A stretch of 64,000 nucleotides of DNA from AP-15 sp963716115. Its GTDB lineage: Bacteria > Pseudomonadota > Alphaproteobacteria > ATCC43930 > CGMCC-115725. The stretch covers positions 62,001 to 126,000 of the forward strand of contig CAVQSZ010000037.1 in assembly GCA_963716115.1 (NCBI GenBank). The letters run 5' to 3'. The notes under the pieces are model-generated. The model ran no database searches. It saw only the letters and a program-made list of their open reading frames with translations, and had not been told where the DNA came from. Below are positions 26,853 to 35,776 of the stretch, in pieces. Numbering within the stretch: position 1 is the stretch's first letter; the number at the start of each line of letters is the position of its first letter. The translations under genes and the position numbers were made by a program.

Positions 26853-27281
26853 TCACGGCCCCAAGAGGTCGCGGAGCATGGCGACCAGCGGCTTGTCGGC
26901 GGGCGGCATCGGGTAGTCGGCGAGGCGGGCAGGGCGCGCCCAGGCGAGGCGCTGGCCTTCGCGCGCCATCGCGATCCCCGACCATTTGCGGCAGACGTAG
27001 AGCGGCATCAGCAGATGGAAGCCGGGATAGGCATGGGAGGCGAAGGTGAACGGGGCCAGGCAGCTCGCCGCGACATCGATGCCGAGCTCCTCGCCGAGCT
27101 CGCGGATCAGGGCCGCCTCGGGCGTCTCGCCGGGATCGACCTTGCCGCCCGGAAACTCCCACAGCCCCGCCATCGCCTTGCCCGCGGGGCGCTGAGCCAG
27201 CAGCACGCGGCCGTCGGCGTCGATCAACGCCGCCGCCGCGACCAGGACGATGCGCGGCGGCTCAGCTGCGGTAGCCGGCAT
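26853..27281 (-). CDS. mutT: Nudix hydrolase MutT (8-oxo-dGTP diphosphatase)
   Basis: A 142-residue Nudix enzyme. The box GGKVDPGETPEAALIRELGEELG at residues 45-67 fits GX5EX7REUXEEXGU exactly. Relatives sanitise oxidised nucleotides such as 8-oxo-dGTP in the cytosol. It starts 20 bp inside the 3' end of argJ on the same strand and is the last gene of the parvulin-argJ-mutT unit. The ATG at 27281 is used; the length is typical. Confidence 0.92.
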   Translation of the reverse strand: MPATAAEPPRIVLVAAAALIDADGRVLLAQRPAGKAMAGLWEFPGGKVDPGETPEAALIRELGEELGIDVAASCLAPFTFASHAYPGFHLLMPLYVCRKWSGIAMAREGQRLAWARPARLADYPMPPADKPLVAMLRDLLGP

Positions 27282-28491
27282 TGATGTCGATGTAGCCGTG
27301 GGTCAGGTCGCAGGTCCACACCGTCGCCTTGCCGCGGCCGACGCCGACATCGACCGCGATCGTGACCTCGAGGCCGCTCATATGACGGGCGACCGGGGCC
27401 TCGTCGTAGCCCGGCACCGGCCCGCCCCGGGCGGCGATCTCGATGCCGCCGACCGAGATCGACAGCCGGTCGCGGTCGGCCTTCTCGCCGGCCTTGCCGA
27501 CCGCCATGACGATGCGGCCCCAATTGGCGTCGCCGGCCGAGAGCGCGGTCTTGACCAGCGGCGAGTTGCCGATCGCCAGCCCGATGCGGCGCGCCGCCCG
27601 GCGGCTGGCGGCGCCCGTGACCTCGATCGTGACGAATTTGCCGGCCCCTTCGCCGTCGCGCACGATCTGCTGCGCCAGGTCGATCATCACCCGGTCGAGC
27701 GCCCGGCGGAAATCGCCGAGGCGGCGGTCCCCGGGGCTCGCCACCGCCCCGTGCCGGGCCCGCCCGGTGGCGCATAAGAGCACGGTGTCGCTGGTCGAGG
27801 TGTCGCCGTCGACGGTGATCGAGTTGAACGACCGGTCGGCCGCGGCCGAGAGCAGCGGCCGCAGCAATTCGGCCGGCAACGCCGCATCGGTAAAGACATA
27901 GGCGAGCATCGTCGCCATGTCCGGGGCGATCATCCCCGAGCCCTTGGCGAAGCCGTTGAGCCGCACCTCGACGCCGTCGATGCGCGCCGTCGCCGTGGCG
28001 CCCTTGGGAAAGGTGTCGGTGGTGGTGATCGCCCGCGCCGCGGCCGCCCAGCCATCGTCCGACAACAGCGGGATCATCTGCGGCAGCGCGTCCGCGATCT
28101 TGTCCGGCGGCGGCGGCTCGCCGATCACCCCGGTCGAGGAGATCAAGACCTCGTTCGGGCCGCAGCCCAGCAGCCGCGCCGCCGTGGCCGCGGTCTTCTC
28201 GACGACCTCCCGGCCGGCGCGCCCGGTAAAGGTGTTGGAGTTGCCGGAATTGACGACAATGGCGCGCGCCCTGCCGCCGACAAGGCATTCGCGGCACCAC
28301 GCCACCGGCGCCCCGGCGGTCAGCGAGCGGGTCAGGACGCCGGCGACGGCGCTGCCCGGGGCCAGCTCGGCCAGCATCAGATCGTCGCGCCCGGCATAGC
28401 GGACGCCGCAGGGGAAGGCGGCGAGCCGCACGCCGGCGACCGGCGCCATGGCGGGAAAGCCCGCCGGAGCGAGCGGGGAAATCGCAGGCAT
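27262..28491 (-). CDS. argJ: Bifunctional glutamate N-acetyltransferase/N-acetylglutamate synthase ArgJ
   Basis: A 409-residue ArgJ. It transfers acetyl from N-acetylornithine to glutamate, recycling acetyl in arginine synthesis; bifunctional forms also use acetyl-CoA. The self-cleavage site KGSGMIAPDMATML is present, with the catalytic Thr at residue 194, so alpha and beta chains are expected. NSGNSNTFTG and ISSTGVIGEP near the N-terminus and the C-terminal THGYIDINAGYRS are family signatures. It lies 25 bp after the parvulin gene and overlaps mutT by 20 bp. Confidence 0.95.
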   Translation of the reverse strand: MPAISPLAPAGFPAMAPVAGVRLAAFPCGVRYAGRDDLMLAELAPGSAVAGVLTRSLTAGAPVAWCRECLVGGRARAIVVNSGNSNTFTGRAGREVVEKTAATAARLLGCGPNEVLISSTGVIGEPPPPDKIADALPQMIPLLSDDGWAAAARAITTTDTFPKGATATARIDGVEVRLNGFAKGSGMIAPDMATMLAYVFTDAALPAELLRPLLSAAADRSFNSITVDGDTSTSDTVLLCATGRARHGAVASPGDRRLGDFRRALDRVMIDLAQQIVRDGEGAGKFVTIEVTGAASRRAARRIGLAIGNSPLVKTALSAGDANWGRIVMAVGKAGEKADRDRLSISVGGIEIAARGGPVPGYDEAPVARHMSGLEVTIAVDVGVGRGKATVWTCDLTHGYIDINAGYRS

Positions 28492-28516
28492 CTCGTTCCT
28501 TCTTGCTTCTTTTGCG

Positions 28517-29443
28517 TTATTTCTTCGGCGCGGGCGCCGGTTCAGGCGCCATCGGCTTGCCGTCGAGGCCGAAGGTTTCGATCTTGGCCGCGCCGCGCAG
28601 CTCGTTCAGCTTCGCGTCGACGACGTCGTGCGCGATCAGGCGGCTCACCTCGTCGTGCGCCTCCTCGAAGGTCGGCGGCTTGCCGTTGCGGCGGTCCTCG
28701 ACCTTGATCACATGCCAGCCGAACTTGGTCTGGACCGGCGTCTCGGTGTATTTGCCGACCGGCAGGGCAAAGGCGGCGGCGGCGAATTCCGGCACCATGT
28801 CGTCGCGGCCGAAATAGCCCAGGTCGCCGCCCGAGGCGCCGCCGGGGTCGGTCGAGTATTTCTTGGCGAGCGCGGCAAAATCGGCCCCCTTGTCGAGCTC
28901 GGCGATGACCGACTTCGCCTCCGCCTCGGTCTTGACCAGGATGTGGCTGGCGTGCACTTCCTCGCGCGCCGGCTTTTCCTTGAGCAGGACTTCATAGCGC
29001 GCTTTGAGCCGGTCCTCGGTCGCGGCCGCCTTTACCGCCCGCTCGATGTAGGCCTGCTGGATCAGGCGGTCCTGATAGAGCTTGAGGCGGCGCTGCACCT
29101 CGGGGTCCTGATCGAGATGCTCCTTGCGGCCGGCCTCGGCGATCAGCGCGGCGTCGACCAGCCGGTCGAGCAGGATCGGGTAGATCGAATCGAGCGGCAG
29201 CTTTTGCGCCTGCGGCGGCAGGCTTTGCTGCGCCGCCTCGACATCGGAGAAATAGAGCTCGACCCCGTCCACCCGCGCCACGACCTGGTTGGCCGGCGGC
29301 ATCGGGGTCGCCGCCGCGGCGCCGGCGGCGGGCGCCGCGGGGGCGGGATCGGCGGCCGACGCCGCGTGGACTCCGAGGCCGACGACGAGCGCCAGACCGA
29401 GCGCCGAAGCAAGCAGGAGACGAGGATGCATTGCCGAGCCCAT
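28517..29443 (-). CDS. Periplasmic peptidylprolyl isomerase, parvulin type
   Basis: A 308-residue exported foldase. Residues 1-31 are a signal peptide, followed by an Ala/Pro-rich linker, a SurA-like helical N-domain and a parvulin rotamase domain in the C-terminal half (EVHASHILVKTEAEAKS, STDPGGASGGDLGYFGRDDMVPEF, QTKFGWHVIKVED). It helps fold envelope proteins. The start is the ATG at 29443; a second ATG at 29431 is nearly as good. An upstream frame extension to 29743 has no homology. It heads the minus-strand unit with argJ and mutT. Confidence 0.9.
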   Translation of the reverse strand: MGSAMHPRLLLASALGLALVVGLGVHAASAADPAPAAPAAGAAAATPMPPANQVVARVDGVELYFSDVEAAQQSLPPQAQKLPLDSIYPILLDRLVDAALIAEAGRKEHLDQDPEVQRRLKLYQDRLIQQAYIERAVKAAATEDRLKARYEVLLKEKPAREEVHASHILVKTEAEAKSVIAELDKGADFAALAKKYSTDPGGASGGDLGYFGRDDMVPEFAAAAFALPVGKYTETPVQTKFGWHVIKVEDRRNGKPPTFEEAHDEVSRLIAHDVVDAKLNELRGAAKIETFGLDGKPMAPEPAPAPKK

Positions 29444-29489
29444 GACCAGAGGACGTCCGCCGCCTCGTGACGGCGGCGCGGTCCCATGA

Positions 29490-29699
29490 ATGCATATCGT
29501 CGGGCTGCGAACAAGCAAGGTCATCGGCGTCCCGCCGGCGCCTGAAATGCGGCGCGAATGCCTCGGGCGGCTGCTCGAGCTGGGATCGAGGCTGACGACG
29601 ATCGCCGCTTTCGAGGCGCAGGCAGCGAGAAATTTGCCGCCCGAAATCGTGGCTGTATATGCGGATGGCCTGCGCAAGGCAGGATTGCCGGAGCGGTGA
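29490..29699 (+). CDS. Small hypothetical protein
   Basis: A 69-residue open frame divergent from the parvulin gene, 46 bp away. It is mostly helical with a basic N-terminus and the stretch PEMRRECLGRLLELGSRL. No family was recognised. It may be real because codon usage and helix pattern look natural and it precedes another small plus-strand gene, but there is no strong ribosome site. Confidence 0.5.
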   Translation: MHIVGLRTSKVIGVPPAPEMRRECLGRLLELGSRLTTIAAFEAQAARNLPPEIVAVYADGLRKAGLPER

Positions 29700-29759
29700 G
29701 GCCGGGGGCTGGCCAGCCGCCAACTCGACATCGGCGGTTGCACGCCCTAAGCTTGCTGC

Positions 29760-30146
29760 ATGGGTGCGGTTCCGTTCGACACGCTGAAGCTGGCTCGCCG
29801 GCTGGAAAGCGCCGGCTTCCCGCCGAAGCAGGCAGGCGATACCGCCGAGGCGTTGGCCGACGCCATGTCCGGCGCCGACCTTGCGACGGCTGCCGACATC
29901 GGTGCGGTGCGGGTGGAGATCGCCGGGGTGCGGACGGAGCTGAAGGCCGAGATCGCCGCGCTGAGCAGTGAGCTCAAAGGGGAAATCGCCGCGCTGCGGG
30001 GTGAGCTCAAAGGGGAAATCGCGGGGGTGAGCAGCCAGATCGAGCTGCTGCGGCGCGATCTGACGATCCGTCCCGGCAGCATGCTCATCGTTGCCGTCGG
30101 GGTTCTCTTGGCGGCGATGCGGTATCTGCCGCCGCCTCATCTGTAA
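29760..30146 (+). CDS. Coiled-coil protein with C-terminal membrane anchor (DUF1640-like)
   Basis: A 128-residue protein resembling the DUF1640/CCDC90-like family. FDTLKLARRLESAGFPPKQAGDTAEALADAM is a typical opening. The middle holds three near-repeats of an 11-residue coiled-coil unit (ELKAEIAALSS, ELKGEIAALRG, ELKGEIAGVSS, about residues 60-92), and a C-terminal transmembrane helix follows (SMLIVAVGVLLAAM). The function of such proteins in bacteria is not established. Confidence 0.7.
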   Translation: MGAVPFDTLKLARRLESAGFPPKQAGDTAEALADAMSGADLATAADIGAVRVEIAGVRTELKAEIAALSSELKGEIAALRGELKGEIAGVSSQIELLRRDLTIRPGSMLIVAVGVLLAAMRYLPPPHL

Positions 30147-30173
30147 CACCCAAGCCACGCAAGGGAGGCTCGC

Positions 30174-30554
30174 ATGTTGTTCGAAGGCGGCTTCAGCTTC
30201 AGCAACTTCCTGGTCGACGTTCTTGCCGTCTTTATCTTCGTGCTGTGGTTCTGGCTGCTGATCAGCGTGATCGGCGACCTGTTCCGCCGGCACGACGTGT
30301 CCGGCTGGGCCAAGGCGATCTGGGTCATCGTGCTGGTCGTGTTCCCCTATATCGGGGTGTTCGTCTACCTGATCTCGCAGGGCCGCGGCATGGCCGAGCG
30401 CCAGGGCGAGCGGGCGCAGCACGCCCGCGAGCAGCTGCGCCACATGGTCGGCTACAGCGTCGCCGACGAGCTCGAAAAGCTGGATCGGCTGAAAAATTCG
30501 GGCTCGATCTCCAGCGACGAATACACCCGGCTGCGCGCGCGGGCGGTGCAATAA
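30174..30554 (+). CDS. Small membrane protein with PLDc_N-like and SHOCT domains (copy 1)
   Basis: A 126-residue protein with two transmembrane helices in the first 65 residues (PLDc_N-like arrangement WFWLLISVIGDLFRRHD, VFPYIGVFVYLISQGRGM). It ends in a SHOCT motif (ADELEKLDRLKNSGSISSDEYTRLRARAVQ). It is a close paralogue of the 126-residue protein at 41320-41700. GGGAGG precedes the ATG. Function unknown; SHOCT motifs may mediate oligomerisation. Confidence 0.85.
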   Translation: MLFEGGFSFSNFLVDVLAVFIFVLWFWLLISVIGDLFRRHDVSGWAKAIWVIVLVVFPYIGVFVYLISQGRGMAERQGERAQHAREQLRHMVGYSVADELEKLDRLKNSGSISSDEYTRLRARAVQ

Positions 30555-30562
30555 CCGAAGGC

Positions 30563-32017
30563 TCAGAACGAGCCGAGCGACGCGCCGAGCCCGATGACCG
30601 CGGCGAGCGCGATGAGCGGGCCGACGATCACCGCCATCACGATGTCGAAATAGCTCTCGCGGTGGGTTGCGCCGCACACCGCCAGCAGGGTGACGACGGC
30701 GCCGTTCTGCGGCAGGCTGTCGAGGGTGCCGGCGCTGATCACGGCGATGCGGTGCAGCAGCGCCGGATCGATGCCCTGCTCCAGCGCGAGGCGGCGGTAG
30801 GTCTCGCCCAAGGCTTCGAGCGCGATCGTCAGCCCGCCCGAGGCCGATCCGGTCAGCGCCGACAGCACGTTGGTGGCGACCGCCAGCGAGACGAGGGGGC
30901 CGCCCTCGATCGACAACAGCCAGTCGCGCACCATCGCGAAGGCGGGGACCGCGGCGACCACCGCGCCGAAGCCGACGAGGCTGGCGACGCTGAGCACCGG
31001 CAGGACCGAGGCGTTGGCGCCGGCGTCCATGGTCCGGCGCAGGGACGGCAGGCGGCGCCAATTCAGCGCCACCACCGCGGCGATCGCCGCGCCGAGCGCG
31101 GTCACCACCGCCCACACGCCGCTGACCGCCGACAGCGAGGTCGCCCCCCACTGCTCCTCGGCCAGATAGGCGAAGTCCCGGCGGGGCAGGATAAACAGCG
31201 ACATCGAGACGTTGACGGCGACCACCACCAGCAGCGGCAGCGCCGCCGGCAGGATCGGCGGCGGCTCGCCGCCCGGTCGGCCGCGGCCGATCTCGGCGGG
31301 ATCGAACTCGCGCGCGGTGGTGGCGCGCTCGCGCACCAGCTCATCGCTCGCTGCGGCCTCGGGCGCGGCCGCAGTCTCGGCGCCGTAGCCCTCGCCGTTG
31401 CGGCGGGCGGCGGCTTCGGCGCGGCCCAGCCACCACAGGCCAAAGCCCAGCATGATCGCGGCGGCGATGACCCCGAGCCCGGGCGCCGCCAGGGGCGTCG
31501 TGCCGAAAAACGGGATCGGGATCGCGTTCTGGATCGCCGGGGTTCCCGGCAAGGCCGACATCGTGAAGGTCGAGGTGCCCAAGGCGATCGCCGCCGGCAT
31601 CAGCCGGCGCGGGATCGCCGCCGCGCGGAACGCCGCCTGCGCCATCGGCGCCAGCACGAAGAAGGCGACGAACAGGCTGACCCCGCCATAGGTAACCAGG
31701 GCGCCGGCCAGCACGACGGTCAGCATCGCGCGGCGCGGACCCAGCCGCTCGGTCATGAACGCGGCGATGGCCGAAACCGAGCCGCTGTCCTCCATCAGCT
31801 TGCCGAACACGGCGCCCAGCAGGAACAGCGGGAAGAACTGCGCCACGAAGGCGGCGGCGTTGCCCATGAAGGTCTGTGTCCAATGGGCGAGGAGCGGCCC
31901 TCCCGAAAAGCCGGCGGCAATCAGCGCCGCCGCCGGGGCGAGCAGCAGGATGCTCCATCCCCGGTACGCCAGGCAGACGATCAGCGCCAGGCCCAGGAGA
32001 ATGCCGAAGAGCCCCAT
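30563..32017 (-). CDS. GntP family permease (gluconate/organic acid:H+ symporter type)
   Basis: A 484-residue inner-membrane carrier with roughly twelve hydrophobic segments. GALVTYGGVSLFVAFFVLAPMA and the GTPAIQNAIPIPFFGTTPLAAPG region are typical of GntP/CitMHS-type carriers. A cytosolic Ala/Glu-rich loop lies near residues 200-240. Its substrate, probably a sugar acid or hydroxy acid, cannot be read from sequence. It converges with the SHOCT-protein gene, the two ends being 8 bp apart. Confidence 0.82.
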   Translation of the reverse strand: MGLFGILLGLALIVCLAYRGWSILLLAPAAALIAAGFSGGPLLAHWTQTFMGNAAAFVAQFFPLFLLGAVFGKLMEDSGSVSAIAAFMTERLGPRRAMLTVVLAGALVTYGGVSLFVAFFVLAPMAQAAFRAAAIPRRLMPAAIALGTSTFTMSALPGTPAIQNAIPIPFFGTTPLAAPGLGVIAAAIMLGFGLWWLGRAEAAARRNGEGYGAETAAAPEAAASDELVRERATTAREFDPAEIGRGRPGGEPPPILPAALPLLVVVAVNVSMSLFILPRRDFAYLAEEQWGATSLSAVSGVWAVVTALGAAIAAVVALNWRRLPSLRRTMDAGANASVLPVLSVASLVGFGAVVAAVPAFAMVRDWLLSIEGGPLVSLAVATNVLSALTGSASGGLTIALEALGETYRRLALEQGIDPALLHRIAVISAGTLDSLPQNGAVVTLLAVCGATHRESYFDIVMAVIVGPLIALAAVIGLGASLGSF

Positions 32018-32084
32018 CGCCTCACACCGTTTCGGCCGGTGGGAATGGTTCCAGCCTTACCGGCTTTCGAAGGCCGCCGGACTT

Positions 32085-32190
32085 GCCCTCTCCGCCCTTC
32101 AGAGGGGAGAGGGAGGGTACCGCCCCCACCCTGACCCTCCCCCGCGAGCGGGGGAGGGAAGGGTGGGGGTGGGAGGGTGAGGCGGGAGGC
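32085..32190. repeat. GC-rich palindromic intergenic repeat
   Basis: Two inverted modules (GCCCTCTCC...GGAGAGGG and CTCCCCCGCGAGCGGGGGAG) lie in the 198-bp gap between the GntP permease and patatin genes, both on the minus strand. They are a diverged member of the family at 1609-1721. The rest of the gap holds no gene. Confidence 0.65.
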
Positions 32191-32215
32191 GGCGAGCGCC
32201 CTGGAATCCCCCACC

Positions 32216-33307
32216 TCATCGCGGCGCCGCGCCGATCGCCTCATTCCGCTCGGCCTCTTCCGGCAGATGCGCGGGCCGCAGGCTCTCGGCGTAGATCCAT
32301 GAGAGGTCGAGGGTGTTGCGGACGCCGAGGTCGTCGAAATGCTGCGACAGCCAGGCCTCTGCGGCTTTTCTGCCCTGATCGCGCAGATAGGTCAGGAACG
32401 CCCATTCGGCGTTGAGCTTGCTGGAGGCGCCGAGCGCCAGCATCGTCTTCTCGTCGTAGATCGAATGGATGCGCACGTCGCGATAGCGCTCGCGCTCGAG
32501 GTTCTCGTAATGGATGATCTCCCACAGAAAGGCGAGCGAGCGCAGCTCCTTCAACAGGCTGGCGTTGAAGGTGATCTCGTTCAGCCGGTTCTGGATGTCG
32601 CGGGCGGTTCGCGGGATGTCCGGGCGATAAAACGGGTTGATCTGGATCAGCACCACATCGCCGGGATCGCATTCGTCGACCAGCGGAAAGAGCCCTGGAT
32701 TGCCCATATAGCCGCCGTCCCAATAGGCCTCGCCGTCGATCTCGACCGCCTTATATAAAAACGGCAGGCAGGCCGAGGCCATCACGCTGTCGAGCGTGAT
32801 CGCCGGCTGCCGGAAGATTTTCGGCTTGCCGGTGCGGACATTGGTCGCGGTCAGGAAGATCTTTACGCCGCCGGCGTCGTTGACCCGGCCGAAATCGATG
32901 CAATCGGCGACGACCTGGCGCAATGGGTTGAAATCGAGCGGGTTCAGGTCGTAGGGCGAAAACAGGCGCGACAGCTGGTCCATCACCAGGTAGCCGGGCG
33001 ACGCATCGAGGCTCCAATTGCCCATGAAGATGTCGAGGGCGGAGCGCCGGATCGGGCTCGACCGGGCCACAGCACTCGTAGCCGACCAGAATTTTTCCAG
33101 GCAGGCGCGCGCTTCGGCCGCACCGCCGCGGGCCATGCCGTCGGCGAAGGCGACCGCATTCATTGCGCCGGCGGAAGTGCCGCTGACCCCTTCGATGCCG
33201 ATGCGCTCGTCCTCCAGCAGCCGGTCGAGGACGCCCCAGGTGAAGGCGCCGTGCGAGCCGCCGCCTTGCAGCGCCAGCTTGATGATCTTTTTCGTCCGCC
33301 GGTCCAT
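32216..33307 (-). CDS. Patatin-like phospholipase family protein
   Basis: A 363-residue Ser/Asp-dyad lipid acyl hydrolase. It has the Gly-rich oxyanion loop GGGSHG (15-20), the nucleophile elbow GTSAG with Ser45, and the DGG motif with Asp197 (YWDGGYMGNPG). No signal peptide is present, so it is probably cytosolic or membrane-associated. The ATG at 33307 is chosen for the GGGAGA site upstream; the frame is open further to 33544 but that part is repeat-derived. Patatin proteins can be T6SS or T3SS effectors, but nothing nearby ties this one to secretion. Confidence 0.9.
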   Translation of the reverse strand: MDRRTKKIIKLALQGGGSHGAFTWGVLDRLLEDERIGIEGVSGTSAGAMNAVAFADGMARGGAAEARACLEKFWSATSAVARSSPIRRSALDIFMGNWSLDASPGYLVMDQLSRLFSPYDLNPLDFNPLRQVVADCIDFGRVNDAGGVKIFLTATNVRTGKPKIFRQPAITLDSVMASACLPFLYKAVEIDGEAYWDGGYMGNPGLFPLVDECDPGDVVLIQINPFYRPDIPRTARDIQNRLNEITFNASLLKELRSLAFLWEIIHYENLERERYRDVRIHSIYDEKTMLALGASSKLNAEWAFLTYLRDQGRKAAEAWLSQHFDDLGVRNTLDLSWIYAESLRPAHLPEEAERNEAIGAAPR

Positions 33308-33490
33308 CGCCGTCTCCCGCGCCTGCCCGCGCCTTGTAAAACCTCGGAAAATCGCGCAGCCGATCGTCGGCCCCCGTTCGGCCCTTGGCGCCTCAACCCT
33401 TGGATTTTTCTGTTTTCGCCGCGCCGCGGCAACGCGCCCGGCGCCGGCGGCTATCATAGCGAGGGAACCTGCGATGCGGATAACGTGCAG

Positions 33491-33533
33491 CCTCCCTCGC
33501 CCCGCTTGCGGGGAGAGAGTCGGGATGAGGGGC
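33491..33533. repeat. Palindromic intergenic repeat (CTCGCCCCGC type)
   Basis: CCTCGCCCCGCTTGCGGGGAGAG core, the same as at 1609-1721. It lies in the gap after the patatin gene start. Confidence 0.65.
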
Positions 33534-33573
33534 CGGCCTTTCAAGCGCCGGGATCGACGCGTCGCAGGGTAGG

Positions 33574-33696
33574 GACCGACAGCGCGCCGAGCGGGTACGA
33601 TTGTTGCGGCGCGTGCTCACGCCCGCAGAAATTGTGTTGTGGACACATTTGGCGTCGCAATCCGCACGGAGTTCTCCACGTGCTGCTTGCCGAGCG
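33574..33696 (+). pseudogene. Possible DUF559 endonuclease-like N-terminal remnant
   Basis: One frame reads RQRAERVRLLRRVLTPAEI then VLWTHLASQ, resembling the opening of DUF559 proteins (Arg-rich helix, then T-x-AE-x-x-LW-x-x-L). The similarity stops within 40 residues, and the following sequence runs into the repeat at 33707-33749. No start codon with a ribosome site is visible. If correct, it is a decayed end fragment. Confidence 0.3.
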
Positions 33697-33706
33697 CGAA
33701 AAGCAG

Positions 33707-33749
33707 CCCCTCACCCCGCCCCTCTCCCCGCAAGCGGGGCGAGGGAGAT
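33707..33749. repeat. Palindromic intergenic repeat (CTCGCCCCGC type, inverted orientation)
   Basis: CCCCTCTCCCCGCAAGCGGGGCGAG core, the inverse complement of the copy at 33491-33533. The two form an inverted pair around the DUF559-like remnant. Confidence 0.65.
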
Positions 33750-34182
33750 AATCTCAACAACATTGAATGGCCAGACCCGGCTGCGCCAGATCGGCGCCGA
33801 TCGACTCGCTTGCGCGGCGCCCGCGGGCTCGGACGGGCTTGCAGAAATCGGATTGACAAGCACGCCAATTTGCAATCAATGGCATCCGCTCTGTCGAGCT
33901 GGATTTCAAATCATGCTCTTGGCGAGCCGCTGTTGCCGGGACTCGGTAATCAGGGAGACAAATGCTTAGAAGATTTGGCTGATGCGTTGTCTGTAGTGAC
34001 AAATGTCGTGCTTATCGCGTCTTTGCCTTTAGGCCGGGCGTATCCGAAGATTGACCGCCGGCGTTGATCTTCGACGCGATGCGGCCCGTCGGCGATGGAA
34101 AGCATGCGGCGATGACCCCTGACAGCTTTGCGACACAAGCTCCGCGCCGCCGGGACCCGGCAATTTCCGCGAAGAGTCGCCG

Positions 34183-35763
34183 ATGAGCACCGCCTCCGCT
34201 GTGACCCTCGTGGGCGGCATCGGCCTGTTTCTGCTCGGGATCCACCACCTGACGGAAGGCCTGAAGGGCCTCGCCGGCGATTCGCTGCGCCGGGCGCTGC
34301 AAACCCTCGTTTCGGGTCGCTTGAGCGCAATCGTGTCGGGAGCGGTGTTTACGGTCGCGATCCAATCCTCGACCGCCACCACGCTCACCGTCATCGGCTT
34401 TGTCAGCGCGGGCCTCGTCACCTTCTCGCAGGCGGTCGGGGTCATCATCGGCGCGACCTTCGGCACGACCTCGACGCCGTGGCTGGTGGCGATCTTCGGC
34501 TTTCGCCTGCGGATTTCCGCTTTCGCCATGCCCATGGTCGGGGCCGGCGCCTTTTTGTGGCTGATCGCCAAGGGCAAAGCGCGATCGCTGGGCGCGATTT
34601 TGGCGGGCTTCGGACTGCTCTTCATCGGCATCGAATACCTGCAGACCGGGATGGAGGGCATTTCCTGGAACCTCGACGCCGTTGGCGGGAACGGCCCGGG
34701 CGCGCGATGGGTTCTCGCGGGGATCGGGATCCTGATGTCGATCGTCATGCAGAGCTCGAGCGCCGCCGCGGCGACGACCTTGGTCGCGCTGCATGCGGGC
34801 TCGCTGACCTTTATCCAAGGCTGCGCGATGATCGTCGGGCAGAGTGTGGGAACCGCCGCGACGAGCGCCCTGGTGGCGATCGGCGCCGGGCTCGCGGTGC
34901 GGCGCGCGGCGTTGGCGCACATCGTCTACAATGTCACCGTCGGCGTTCTCGGGATCCTGCTGCTCGGACCGCTGGCGGCGGCGGCGCAGTGGGTGGGCTA
35001 CCGGCTCGATGACCCCGACGGGGTGCTTGCGCTGGCCGCATTCAGCAGCATCTTCAAGCTCGCCGGGGTCGCCGCGTTCTACCCGTGGCTCGACGGCTTC
35101 TCGCGATTGATCGTCGCGATATCCGGGAGAGGGGCCGAGACGGCTGTCGCCCGGCTCGACCCCACCCTCGCCGAAGCGGGCGGCGCGGTCGCGCTGGAGG
35201 CCGCCTGGCGGGCGGTTCTGGAGCTTGCGCGCCGGTCCGGCGACGCCCTGCGCCGCCGGCTCGCCGGCGAACCCGTCCGCTACGAGCCGCCGGTCGAGGC
35301 GGTCCGCCAGATCGAGGATTTTCTCGAAGCGCTGTCGCTCGAAACCCTCGACATGGGCTCATTCGAGCCCCGTCTGGTCCGGCTCTCCCACGCGCTCGAT
35401 CATCTCTCGCGGCTGCATGACGATCTGACGCAGATCCCGCCGCTCGACGGCGGCTGGCGGCCGCCGGCCGGTTTCGAGGCGGGGGGGCAGGCGCTTGCCG
35501 CATGGCTCGGCGCGACGCAGGACGCCGCGGCGCCGGCCGATCCGGCCACTGTCGAGGCGCTCGAAGCCGCCTCGCTTCAACTCGCCGCCGAACGCAAAGC
35601 CGGACGCGAGCAGACATTGGAAGACGTGGCGCTGCAACGCGTGCCGGTGGCGGCGGCCCGCGTGGCGATCGAAACGCTGGCCTGGGCCGACGGCGCCCTC
35701 AACCGCGCATGGCGTCTGGCTAAATCGTTGGAAATCGCCGGCGGCCGGCCGGGCCTTTCCTGA
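34183..35763 (+). CDS. Na/Pi cotransporter family protein with PhoU-like C-terminal domain
   Basis: A 526-residue inner-membrane phosphate carrier of the NptA/YjbB type. It has the paired Na_Pi_cotrans repeats: QSSTATTLTVIGFVSAGLVTF near residue 60 and MQSSSAAAATTLVALHAGSLTF near residue 190. The last 200 residues are a cytosolic helical PhoU-like region. Such proteins move phosphate with Na+ and some act as exporters. It lies 13 bp before the PPK2 gene, with P-type ATPase and AraC genes after, forming a probable phosphate/polyphosphate operon. Confidence 0.9.
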   Translation: MSTASAVTLVGGIGLFLLGIHHLTEGLKGLAGDSLRRALQTLVSGRLSAIVSGAVFTVAIQSSTATTLTVIGFVSAGLVTFSQAVGVIIGATFGTTSTPWLVAIFGFRLRISAFAMPMVGAGAFLWLIAKGKARSLGAILAGFGLLFIGIEYLQTGMEGISWNLDAVGGNGPGARWVLAGIGILMSIVMQSSSAAAATTLVALHAGSLTFIQGCAMIVGQSVGTAATSALVAIGAGLAVRRAALAHIVYNVTVGVLGILLLGPLAAAAQWVGYRLDDPDGVLALAAFSSIFKLAGVAAFYPWLDGFSRLIVAISGRGAETAVARLDPTLAEAGGAVALEAAWRAVLELARRSGDALRRRLAGEPVRYEPPVEAVRQIEDFLEALSLETLDMGSFEPRLVRLSHALDHLSRLHDDLTQIPPLDGGWRPPAGFEAGGQALAAWLGATQDAAAPADPATVEALEAASLQLAAERKAGREQTLEDVALQRVPVAAARVAIETLAWADGALNRAWRLAKSLEIAGGRPGLS

Positions 35764-35776
35764 GCAGGGAGGATCG

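Larger units (their letters stand above)
33308..34182. other. Gene-poor region with two repeats and a possible DUF559 remnant
   Basis: 875 bp with no intact gene. It holds palindromic repeats at 33491-33533 and 33707-33749, a short frame near 33570-33690 resembling the start of DUF559 proteins, and about 430 bp (33750-34182) in which I see nothing. A GAAGAG ribosome site for the Na/Pi cotransporter gene lies at the right end. Confidence 0.6.

Noticed and set aside
32216..33307. Patatin protein as a T6SS effector
   Set aside because: No VgrG, PAAR, adaptor or immunity gene is adjacent, and it lies 10 kb from the T6SS locus among unrelated genes.
33308..34182. Possible RNA gene in the gene-poor region
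   Set aside because: No tRNA cloverleaf or known RNA fold could be made out; the only structures are the intergenic palindromes.
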